From: an uncultured Parabacteroides sp.
GTDB taxonomy: Bacteria; Bacteroidota; Bacteroidia; Bacteroidales; Tannerellaceae
DNA length: 34,452 nt
NCBI GenBank assembly: GCA_944326775.1
Contig: CALVFH010000016.1
Location: 1-34,452 of the forward strand
Direction of reading: 5' to 3'
The notes below the pieces were generated by a model. That model made no database searches. It was not told the origin of the DNA and was given only the letters and a program-made list of their open reading frames with translations. Both the position numbers and the translations under genes were made by a program. This document shows, in pieces, positions 15,710-22,491 of this stretch (position 1 is its first letter; each line of letters starts with the position of its first letter).

Positions 15710-16347
15710 TCCCCAATCTCCTTCGCCTCCCTCGCAATCATCATCGGCCCATACGCCTCCAATTCGCTCACCGGGCGGAATCCCCAGGCTACGCCGCAAG
15801 CATCTACGCCGCTGTTAATAGCCGTTTGCATATCCACATTCGAATCGCCGATATATAAGACCTCTTCCTTTTTCACCTTAGCTTTCGTCCTGATTTCCTC
15901 CACCACGGCCGGATCGGGTTTCGTCGGCACGCCTTCGCGTTGTCCGAAGACAGCGATAAAATGGATATTCGGGAAGAAATGAGCAACCAGCTTTTCCGCG
16001 CCGGCCTGGTATTTGTTGGAAGCCACGGCCAGCATCACACCCTTGGCCTGCAGGGTCTCGAGCAGTTCCGGGATGCCCGGGTAGGGGCGGCTCAAATCGG
16101 CGTTATGTATATTATAATGTAAAAGGAACTCTTTCCGTACTTTCCGGATGTTCTCTTCTGTTTTTTGTCCTTCCGGCAAGGCCCGTTCGAACAGCTTGTT
16201 GATTCCGTTACCCACGAAATAGTTATATTCCTGCAGTTCGTGCGTTGGGAATCCATTCTTTTCCAACGCATAGTTCGTGCTTGCCGCCAAATCAGCAATC
16301 GTATTCAGCAATGTGCCGTCTAAGTCGAAAATCAATAATCGTTTCAT
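15685..16347 (-). CDS. gph: HAD-family phosphoglycolate phosphatase-like hydrolase
   Basis: 220 residues from the ATG at 16347. HAD motif I is LLIFDLDGTLLNT (nucleophile Asp9, acid Asp11), motif II is VASNKYQ, motif III falls near TKPDP, and motif IV is LYIGDSNVDMQTA. A cap of the Gph type follows motif I. Gph removes phosphoglycolate, though many relatives act on other sugar phosphates. A longer frame to 16428 was rejected: it would start in the DUF4276 gene, and a TACTTTTG promoter box lies just upstream of 16347. The C-terminus is formed by an octamer repeat. Confidence 0.88.
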   Translation of the reverse strand: MKRLLIFDLDGTLLNTIADLAASTNYALEKNGFPTHELQEYNYFVGNGINKLFERALPEGQKTEENIRKVRKEFLLHYNIHNADLSRPYPGIPELLETLQAKGVMLAVASNKYQAGAEKLVAHFFPNIHFIAVFGQREGVPTKPDPAVVEEIRTKAKVKKEEVLYIGDSNVDMQTAINSGVDACGVAWGFRPVSELEAYGPMMIAREAKEIGEKVDELTS

Positions 16348-16365
16348 TCGTATCTGACGTTTTTG

Positions 16366-16373
16366 CAAAAGTA
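16366..16373 (-). promoter_or_regulatory. -7 box of gph
   Basis: The minus strand reads TACTTTTG, a full TAnnTTTG match, 18 nt upstream of the ATG at 16347. No clean -33 was found; upstream sequence runs into the DUF4276 gene. Confidence 0.5.
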
Positions 16374-16397
16374 GGAAAAAAACATATAAGATGGAAT

Positions 16398-17090
16398 TTA
16401 CTTTATCTTTTCTAATAGCTCCAGCCATTCATTGAAGTGGGCGCACTTCTTTCGTAGTTCGTTAATGCCAATCGCCTGGGTAACCGTTATGCCGCTTTTG
16501 GTCTTATTATATTTGTATTTCTTTTCCAAGGCTTTCCCTATTCTTTTGCTCGGAGCGGTTGCCGGATTGTTGTCAATAGCCTCCGGGTTGTTGTCATATT
16601 TGCGAAGGTCATTCTTCAGTTGCTCTATTTCCTTTGGGCAATCCGGATAATCGATAAGCAACTTGTCCAGATCGCAAAAGAGGAGCGCCTCGAACTCATG
16701 CAGCTGAATATACGGAATAAAATCCGGATAGCCGAGATCTTTGGCGAACGCCTCTTCAATTGTTTTGACTGCCTCCTGTTTGTTCCTTATTGCCTGTGCG
16801 TCTTTCCATCCGGGAAAACTGTTGGGCAGAGCATAGAAATCGAACATGGTTGTGAAGTAGTGCCTTTCATGGCTTCTGTGGCAGACTTCCTTAATCCATA
16901 TCGTCAAATCATTTTTCACTTGTGTATAGCTAAGCATTCCTCCAGCCTGATTCTTTTTTCGGCTGGTGATCAAGAGCCGGTGTTTTACGGTAATTCCCCG
17001 TTCCTGTAAGTACGGTTTCAGCAACTCTTTTGCAAAACGCTCTTCCGTCTGGCCCTCACAGAGCACGTTGAGGATAATCAGATCGTTCAT
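16398..17090 (-). CDS. DUF4276 protein, TOPRIM-like partner of the ATPase
   Basis: 230 residues. The N-terminus (VLCEGQTEERFAKELL, Glu12) looks like the glutamate motif of TOPRIM folds. MFDFYALP (Asp84) and HEFEALLFCDLDKLL (Glu134, Asp140, Asp142) could complete the acidic metal site. DUF4276 proteins are of unknown function but commonly sit beside AAA_21-type ATPases. The gene overlaps the ATPase gene by four bases (ATGA), so they are translationally coupled. By analogy with OLD nucleases (ATPase plus TOPRIM in one chain), this may be the nuclease half of a two-protein system. Nuclease activity is inferred. Confidence 0.75.
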   Translation of the reverse strand: MNDLIILNVLCEGQTEERFAKELLKPYLQERGITVKHRLLITSRKKNQAGGMLSYTQVKNDLTIWIKEVCHRSHERHYFTTMFDFYALPNSFPGWKDAQAIRNKQEAVKTIEEAFAKDLGYPDFIPYIQLHEFEALLFCDLDKLLIDYPDCPKEIEQLKNDLRKYDNNPEAIDNNPATAPSKRIGKALEKKYKYNKTKSGITVTQAIGINELRKKCAHFNEWLELLEKIK

Positions 17091-18208
17091 ACCGGCCGTC
17101 CTCCCAAAATATTCTTATCCCACAGTTCGCTGGTCGAGTAGTCTTTGAGCCAGTTTTCCAAGGCTTGAGCATCGAGCCGGTGGGCACAAGTACATTGTTT
17201 ATCTTCGTCCCGTTCTATTACGGTGATGTCATGAATATCAAAACCGTCGATCAGGGAAGGCGATTGGGTCGCGATGACAATCTGTGCGTGGAGAGACGCA
17301 TCCTTAATCATTTCGGTTAACTGATCAATGGCATAAGGATGAAGACCAAGCTCTGGTTCGTCGATGATAATCAGGTTGGGCATCGTTTGTGGCGGTTGCA
17401 ACAACAGTGTTGCCAGGGCGATAAACCGTAAAGACCCGTCTGAGAACTGGTCTGCCGAAAGCACATAATCATTCGGTGAGCTGTCTTGCCATTTCAGCGT
17501 GACATACCCTCTTTCCGGTTCCAGGTAGAAGTCGCGGAACTGAGGAATCACCATCTGGATATAGCTGACAATCCGTTGGTAAGAGTCTTTGAAATTGTCT
17601 TTCAGATAGTATAGGAAAGATGCCAGATTGTTCCCTTCCGATTGCAGGTAATGGGCAGAATCCACGGCTGAGGATTGCCGGAGGGGACCGCTCAGCGACG
17701 AGTCGTGAAACTGGTAAATCTTGCAGTTCTCCAGCACATTCCGAATGCTCAAGCCTGCCGCGTCGTTGGCGTAAATCAATCCCGATTCCTTGAAGTTATT
17801 CTCCAGTTTGACTTTCCGGGGTTGCGCGCCCGGCTCCGTGCTTCCCCATTCTATTTCTTCGTTGCTGAAGATAAGCCGGTCGGGTAGGGCATGGGTCAGG
17901 CTGAACTGATAGATCCTGTAGGCAGAAGGGCTTTCCAAGTAGAGCTTTGCGCATAGCGTCGGGGTTTTCTTCGGTCCGTAGTAGAGAAAATTCCGGTTTG
18001 TCCCGGCCTGTTCCACGAATAGTTGGAAGCATCCCTGCATCATGTAGCCCAACATCCGGAAGAAACTGATAATATTGCTTTTCCCGGCTCCGTTGGCTCC
18101 GAGCAGGATATTGATGTCCCCCAGTTCGAGTTGCAGCGGCGTGTCAAACGCAATCGATTTAAAGCCTTTGATTTCTACCTTTTTTATCTTAAAAACCTCT
18201 TTTGCCAT
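17087..18208 (-). CDS. AAA_21/OLD-like ABC-type ATPase
   Basis: 373 residues. Walker A is GANGAGKS (37-44). A signature-like stretch is SADQFSDGSLRF (251-262). Walker B is LIIIDEPELGLHP (Asp283, Glu284), and VIATQSPSLID (311-321) is the usual switch region. It begins IKKVEIKGFKSI, as in OLD, RecF and RloA-type ATPases. There is no TOPRIM domain at its C-terminus; that role is probably supplied by the overlapping downstream DUF4276 protein. ATPases of this group power several anti-phage systems, but housekeeping roles are not excluded. A TATCTTTG box lies 24 nt upstream of the start. Confidence 0.88.
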   Translation of the reverse strand: MAKEVFKIKKVEIKGFKSIAFDTPLQLELGDINILLGANGAGKSNIISFFRMLGYMMQGCFQLFVEQAGTNRNFLYYGPKKTPTLCAKLYLESPSAYRIYQFSLTHALPDRLIFSNEEIEWGSTEPGAQPRKVKLENNFKESGLIYANDAAGLSIRNVLENCKIYQFHDSSLSGPLRQSSAVDSAHYLQSEGNNLASFLYYLKDNFKDSYQRIVSYIQMVIPQFRDFYLEPERGYVTLKWQDSSPNDYVLSADQFSDGSLRFIALATLLLQPPQTMPNLIIIDEPELGLHPYAIDQLTEMIKDASLHAQIVIATQSPSLIDGFDIHDITVIERDEDKQCTCAHRLDAQALENWLKDYSTSELWDKNILGGRPV

Positions 18209-18231
18209 ATTCTTTGGATTTATGCGTGTTG

Positions 18232-18239
18232 CAAAGATA
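18232..18239 (-). promoter_or_regulatory. -7 box of the ATPase-DUF4276 pair
   Basis: The minus strand reads TATCTTTG, a full TAnnTTTG match, 24 nt before the ATG at 18208. The -33 region (TTTTTCC) is a poor match. Confidence 0.55.
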
Positions 18240-18322
18240 AGATTTCTTTTTCCCTTCCGGAAAAATTCTGCATCGAATCAAAACTTTTGGGTCGGTGGGA
18301 GAGAGGGTGTTGTGCTTTTTTG

Positions 18323-18330
18323 TAACTTTG
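18323..18330 (+). promoter_or_regulatory. -7 box of the esterase gene
   Basis: TAACTTTG matches TAnnTTTG, 57 nt upstream of the ATG at 18388. No good -33 lies 19-21 nt upstream. It supports a start at 18388 rather than 18358. Confidence 0.45.
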
Positions 18331-18387
18331 AGAGTCGTGTGAAAACACCTATATTCATTGAATATCTTACTTTTTAAACAGATTGCT

Positions 18388-19569
18388 ATGAACTTTAAAT
18401 CGAATCTGAAAATGCTCCTGCTGTCGGCGGTGATGGCGGGAATGGGATGGGCCGAGGGAATGGCCCAGGAGAGTTTCAAGCCGGCGTGGTCGAATGTGCC
18501 GGGATGTGAGTATCCGCAGGTGTCCGAGGGGATGAGTGTGCGGGTGCGTCTGAAAGCGCCTGAGGCGACGAAGGTGGAAGTGGCTGGCGGCGACGGCTTC
18601 TGCAAGGAGCCGCTCGCGCTGACGAAGGATACCGAAGGCTATTGGAGCGGCGTCGTCACGCAGGTCACTCCGGGTTTCCATTATTACTGGTTCCTGGTGG
18701 ACGGTGTGCAGGTCAATGATCCGTCGAGCGTGACCTATTGGGGCTATGGCCATCCGACGAGCGGAGTTTATGCGCCTACGCCCGGCGAGGATTTCTACGC
18801 ATGCAAGCAAGTCCCCCACGGCCAGGTGCGCGAGCACTGGTATTTCTCCGAGGTTACCGGCAAATGGCGTCGCGCCTACGTCTATACCCCTGCCGGCTAT
18901 GATACCGATACTCAGACGAAATACCCCATCCTTTACCTCCTCCACGGGGCCGGCGAGAACGAACGCGGCTGGTCGTTGCAGGGCCGCATGAACTTCATCC
19001 TCGACAACCTGATTGCCGAGGGCAAGGCCGTCCCGATGATTGTGGTGATGGATAATGGCCAAGCAGTTGCCAAGGGCGATTCCACCCAGCCCGACATGAG
19101 CCGCGAAGGCCTGACCAAGCGCACCGAAACCCTCGAGCAGGTCTATCTGAAAGACATCCTGCCTACCTTCGAATCCTATTACCGTGTGAAACCCGGTCGC
19201 GAGAACCGCGCCATCGCCGGCCTCTCGATGGGGGGCTTCCAGACCTTCCAGATTGGCTTGAACCACACCGAGCTGTTCTCCTACTACGGGGCGTTCAGTG
19301 CCGCGCTCATCGGCGGGGTGATGGACAACCCTTCGACCGCCTTCAACGGCGCCTTTGCCGATGCCGCGAAGTTCAACCGCGAGGTGAAGCTGTTCTGGTT
19401 TGGGGTAGGCAGCGAAGAGAAGATGTTTGTCGATATGGTTACGGATGCGCGGAAGAAGCTCTCCGACCTCGGCATCCGTACTTCGTACTACCAGTCCGAG
19501 AATACCTATCACGAGTGGCATACCTGGAGCCGTTGCCTGCACGAGTTCGCTCCGTTGCTCTTTAAATAG
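18388..19569 (+). CDS. Secreted CE1/esterase D-like carbohydrate esterase with CBM48-like domain
   Basis: 393 residues from the ATG at 18388, whose product has a signal peptide ending in GMAQ. Residues 35-130 resemble the CBM48-like beta-sandwich found before CE1 esterases (VTPGFHYYWFLVDGVQVNDP, then SSVTYWGYG). The alpha/beta hydrolase part shows YPILYLLHGAGENERGW, the nucleophile elbow GLSMGG (Ser280) and EWHTW with the likely catalytic His378. Such proteins remove feruloyl or acetyl groups from plant polysaccharides in the periplasm or outside the cell; the substrate here is inferred. High GC. It is a single gene, with a perfect 16-bp hairpin 25 nt after its stop. Confidence 0.85.
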   Translation: MNFKSNLKMLLLSAVMAGMGWAEGMAQESFKPAWSNVPGCEYPQVSEGMSVRVRLKAPEATKVEVAGGDGFCKEPLALTKDTEGYWSGVVTQVTPGFHYYWFLVDGVQVNDPSSVTYWGYGHPTSGVYAPTPGEDFYACKQVPHGQVREHWYFSEVTGKWRRAYVYTPAGYDTDTQTKYPILYLLHGAGENERGWSLQGRMNFILDNLIAEGKAVPMIVVMDNGQAVAKGDSTQPDMSREGLTKRTETLEQVYLKDILPTFESYYRVKPGRENRAIAGLSMGGFQTFQIGLNHTELFSYYGAFSAALIGGVMDNPSTAFNGAFADAAKFNREVKLFWFGVGSEEKMFVDMVTDARKKLSDLGIRTSYYQSENTYHEWHTWSRCLHEFAPLLFK

Positions 19570-19593
19570 TTTAACAAGCCGCCTATTATGCAA

Positions 19594-19786
19594 GAAGAGA
19601 CATAGTTTTCGTAAAACTATGTCTCTTCGGGCGGTAAAAGTAAGGACAATTTTTTTAATGAAGAATAATTCTCTGAAATAATTCTTTCGATTAAGATTAT
19701 TTTACTTAAAACCGACTTTTTGCGCCAATTCATATCCGAAAAAGCCACAAAAAAAGACATAGTCTTACGAAAACTAAACCTCTCCC
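19594..19786. repeat. Pair of related inverted sites upstream of the fimbrial genes
   Basis: The first site (19594-19628) is a perfect palindrome: GAAGAGACATAGTTTT, CGT, AAAACTATGTCTCTTC. About 125 bp later (19753-19786) a diverged copy reads AGACATAGTCTTACG then AAAACTA and CTCT. Aligned by its TTACGAAAA core, the second copy is inverted relative to the first. The segment between is AT-rich with no gene. The arrangement could be a hairpin that ends the esterase transcript plus a relic, paired operators, or recombination sites around an invertible promoter of the fimbrial locus. No full TAnnTTTG box was seen inside. Confidence 0.55.
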
Positions 19787-19816
19787 TAACGTGCAAAACT
19801 TAAAAACGAAGCATAC

Positions 19817-20413
19817 ATGAATTGGAGAAACGTATTATTGTCGGTTCTACTGCTTTGCCTTGCGTTGCCAAACCACGCGCAAGATTTCTTCTCGGAAAGC
19901 AAAGCGCCTATTGTGGGGTTGAAGACGAATATTCCTTATTGGGCAACGGTAACTTTTAATGCCGGTTTAGAGTTTCGTCTTGCCAAAAAGTGGTCGTTCG
20001 ACATCGAGGCCGGGCTGAATCCGTTCGACGGCAAGAACGACGACGGCTCTTACGACCGCTCGCTCAAGCATTTCCGCCTTCATCCGGAAGTGCGTTACTG
20101 GTTTTGTGAGGCCTTCAACGGGCACTTCCTCGGCCTCCATGTTCCTTACCTTATTTATAATATTGCAGACATCAAGCTGCTCGGCACCGAGGGCGAACGC
20201 CATCAGGGCTGGGGCACCGGCGTGGGCGTGAGCTACGGCTATTCCTGGCTCCTGGGCAAGCATTGGAACCTCGAGGCCACTGTCGGCGTGGGCTACCTCT
20301 ACCTCGAGTCGGATGTCTATCCGTGTACCAACTGTGGCACGAAGCAGGAAACCAAGAAGAAACACTACGTTGGGCCTACGCAGGCCGCTCTCAATCTGAT
20401 TTATGTATTCTAA
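19817..20413 (+). CDS. DUF3575 outer-membrane protein of the fimbrial locus
   Basis: 198 residues. The signal peptide ends PNHAQ. The mature part shows APIVGLKTNIPYWATVTFNA and GLEFRLAKKWSFDIEAGLNP, the typical DUF3575 pattern of short amphipathic strands, and ends NLIYVF with a terminal Phe, suggesting a small beta-barrel. The Cys pair CTNCG near the end is unusual. DUF3575 genes regularly open Bacteroidales fimbrial clusters, followed as here by a DUF3868/OmpA-like gene. The function is not established; an accessory role in fimbrial assembly or attachment is inferred. Confidence 0.85.
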   Translation: MNWRNVLLSVLLLCLALPNHAQDFFSESKAPIVGLKTNIPYWATVTFNAGLEFRLAKKWSFDIEAGLNPFDGKNDDGSYDRSLKHFRLHPEVRYWFCEAFNGHFLGLHVPYLIYNIADIKLLGTEGERHQGWGTGVGVSYGYSWLLGKHWNLEATVGVGYLYLESDVYPCTNCGTKQETKKKHYVGPTQAALNLIYVF

Positions 20414-20426
20414 AATGCTGACGAAC

Positions 20427-21848
20427 ATGAAACGAATAGCTTATACCTTATTATATATGGCAGCCTTTGCCGCCGTCCCCGCATTCGGGCAAGAGGCAAA
20501 CACGCTGCGTGTCGTCGAGGGCGAGGCTTCGCGCGTGGGCGACGACGTGCTTATTGACCTGACGCTCGACCTGAGCGATATCGAGCTGGGCGCCAACCGG
20601 ACGCTGGTCTATCGCCCGCTGCTGATGAAGGGCGACAGCGTAGCGGAATTGTCGCCGATTATTGTCAACGGCCGCACGCGCCACATCCAGTACCAGCGTC
20701 TCGAACGCGCCGAGGATTTCCCGAACGAGACGGAGGTGCGCCGCAAGAACAACACCGAGCAGACACTCGACTACCATGCCCGCCTGCCTTACCGCAACTG
20801 GATGGCGAAATCGGACGTGGTGATGGTGACCGACCTCTGCGGCTGCGGCTGGGAGTCGCTCCAGAACGACCGCTCCACGCTCTTCCCCGTCAACCTGGTG
20901 CGCGAGCCGATGGTGCCTGCCATCCTCTACCTCACGCCGGTGGCCGAAGTGAAGGTCCGCGAGAAGTCGGGTAGCGCCTACCTCGATTTCCCGGTCAACC
21001 AGACGGTGATCCGCCCGGACTACCGCCGCAACTCCACCGAGCTGGCTGCCATCAACGCGACCATCCAGTCGGTTGAAGACGACCCGTATGCTACCATCAC
21101 GAAGGTGAGCATCAAGGGTTACGCCTCTCCCGAAGGCTCTTATGCGAACAACGAGCGTCTGGCCGAGGGCCGTTCCCGCGCCTTGCTCGACTACGTGAAG
21201 GGTCTGCACGACTTTGGCGATGCCGAGTTTACGGTTGAGGCCGAGCCGGAAGACTGGGAGGGCCTGGAGAAGCGTATCGCCGAGTCGAATGTTGCCGACA
21301 AAGACCAGTGGCTCGCCATCATCCGCGATGCCGAACCGGCAGACCTCGACCGGAAGGAGGCGAAACTCAAGCAGTTGCCTACCTACGGGCAGGTGCTCCG
21401 CGATATTTATCCCGCCTTGCGCCACTCCGATTATACGGTGGAATATCACATCCGCAGCTTCACGACCGAAGAGGCTCGCGAGATGCTCTATAAGGATCCG
21501 TCGAAGCTGAATCTCGAGGAGATGTACCGCGTGGCAGAGAGCTACGAGACGGGCACCCCGCAATATAACGAAGTGTTCGAAATCGCCGTCCGCCTCTATC
21601 CGGACGACCCGGTGTCGAACCTCAATGCCGCCAACAACGCTATCCAGACGCGCCAGCCCGAAAAGGCTCGCCGCTATTTGGCTAAAGCTCAGGACGGCGC
21701 AGAGAAGCAGCTCGCCGAAGCAGCCCTGCTGATGCTCGAAGAGAAATGGGATGAGGCGAAAGCCGCGCTCGAAGCTATCTCTTCCAGCGATGCGAAGGTG
21801 CAGGAGGCGGTGAAGAAGAATTTGGAGATGATTGAGAATGCACGATGA
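20427..21848 (+). CDS. DUF3868 protein with OmpA-like and TPR-like C-terminus
   Basis: 473 residues from the ATG at 20427, which begins the signal peptide MKRIAYTLLYMAAFAAVPAF. The in-frame ATGs at 20403 and 20415 would place extra residues before it. Residues 25-165 match the DUF3868 style (beta-rich, with DLCGCG). GYASPEGSYANNERLAEGRS (231-250) is the OmpA/MotB-type peptidoglycan-binding motif. The last 100 residues are helical and TPR-like (ANNAIQTRQPEKARRYLAKA). It probably tethers the fimbrial machinery to the cell wall. It follows DUF3575 almost without a gap. GC-rich, unlike the fimbrillin gene that follows. Confidence 0.85.
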   Translation: MKRIAYTLLYMAAFAAVPAFGQEANTLRVVEGEASRVGDDVLIDLTLDLSDIELGANRTLVYRPLLMKGDSVAELSPIIVNGRTRHIQYQRLERAEDFPNETEVRRKNNTEQTLDYHARLPYRNWMAKSDVVMVTDLCGCGWESLQNDRSTLFPVNLVREPMVPAILYLTPVAEVKVREKSGSAYLDFPVNQTVIRPDYRRNSTELAAINATIQSVEDDPYATITKVSIKGYASPEGSYANNERLAEGRSRALLDYVKGLHDFGDAEFTVEAEPEDWEGLEKRIAESNVADKDQWLAIIRDAEPADLDRKEAKLKQLPTYGQVLRDIYPALRHSDYTVEYHIRSFTTEEAREMLYKDPSKLNLEEMYRVAESYETGTPQYNEVFEIAVRLYPDDPVSNLNAANNAIQTRQPEKARRYLAKAQDGAEKQLAEAALLMLEEKWDEAKAALEAISSSDAKVQEAVKKNLEMIENAR

Positions 21849-22116
21849 CCCCCTCCCGAACCCCCTCCCGGAACCCCCTCCCGGCTTCGCCGGACTCCCC
21901 CTTCAAAAGGGGGAGAGACCAGAGGAAGAAGGAGTTTTAGATTGAGTGTGCCCGCACACTCAATCGGGTGGCACTTCCCCGGCTGCACAGCAGCCGTTCT
22001 TCCCCTTCCGAAGGGGGAGAGACCAGAGGAAGAAGGAGTTTTAGATTGAGTGTGCCCGCACACTCAATCGGGTGGCACTCCCCGGCTGCACGGCAGCCGT
22101 TCTCCCCCTTCTGAAG
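21849..22116. repeat. CCCCCTCCCGGAA triplet and two tandem 104-bp module-A copies
   Basis: Directly after the DUF3868 stop, CCCCCTCCC(G)GAA occurs three times (21849-21884). Two 104-bp direct repeats follow (21909-22012 and 22013-22116), identical over the first 67 bp. Each carries perfect hairpins: CTCCCCCTT/AAGGGGGAG at the first copy's edge and ATTGAGTGTG-CCCG-CACACTCAAT. The same 65-bp core (module A) recurs at 25934-25999 and 27648-27713. From 22163 to 22216 a third sequence type (module C, GAAACATAGCGTCGTTGCAG) follows. Confidence 0.85.
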
Positions 22117-22224
22117 GGGGAGATGGCGAAGCCAGAGGGGGTTGTGAAATAGGAATGATTTCGAAACATAGCGTCGTTGCAGTCATTCTGAAAGGTAGCA
22201 TGTAGGAGTCATTTTAAGAGAGGT

Positions 22225-22416
22225 CATACCCCTCACCCCCTTTGGGGGAGCTCCCCTATCTTAGGGGAGCTTTTAAGATAGCTGCCTTAGATGCTATTAT
22301 TTGAAACGTAGCGTCGTTGCCATCATTCTTGAAAGGTAGGCGTGTAGGAGTCATTCTTTAAAAGCTCCCCTAAGGTAGGGGAGCTGGCTCGCGCAGCGAG
22401 ACTGAGGGGTCTGAAC
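22225..22416. mobile_element. Hairpin-module element E1 (MITE-like, no gene)
   Basis: Bounded by ACCCCTCA (22228-22235) and TGAGGGGT (22403-22410), an 8-bp inverted repeat. Left module: CCCCC-TTT-GGGGG then AGCTCCCCTA-TCT-TAGGGGAGCT. Right module: AGCTCCCCTA-AGG-TAGGGGAGCT then CTCGC-GCA-GCGAG. A module-C stretch lies between. The right module is essentially the left one inverted. No transposase and no clear target duplication were seen, so 'MITE-like' is a description of shape only. Confidence 0.55.
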
Positions 22417-22432
22417 AGAACCAGAAATGAAT

Positions 22433-22484
22433 ATAGAAACTAATTGTATTATACATAGAAACTAATTGTAATTTAAATAGAACT
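22433..22484. repeat. Three 22-bp direct repeats before the fimbrillin start
   Basis: ATAGAAACTAATTGTA occurs at 22433 and 22455, and a degraded copy ATAGAACTA at 22477, spaced exactly 22 bp (about two helical turns). The last copy ends just before the ATG at 22492. It could bind a regulator or change leader length by slippage. No TAnnTTTG box was recognised here. Confidence 0.75.
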
Positions 22485-22491
22485 ATTTATT

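Noticed and set aside
18367..19593. Long open frame antisense to the esterase
   Set aside because: A product of GC-rich codons on the opposite strand; it is His/Arg-rich with no recognisable domain, while the esterase has all catalytic motifs.
20451..21563. Long open frame antisense to the DUF3868 gene
   Set aside because: Same GC-driven shadow effect; the plus strand encodes a signal peptide and an OmpA motif.
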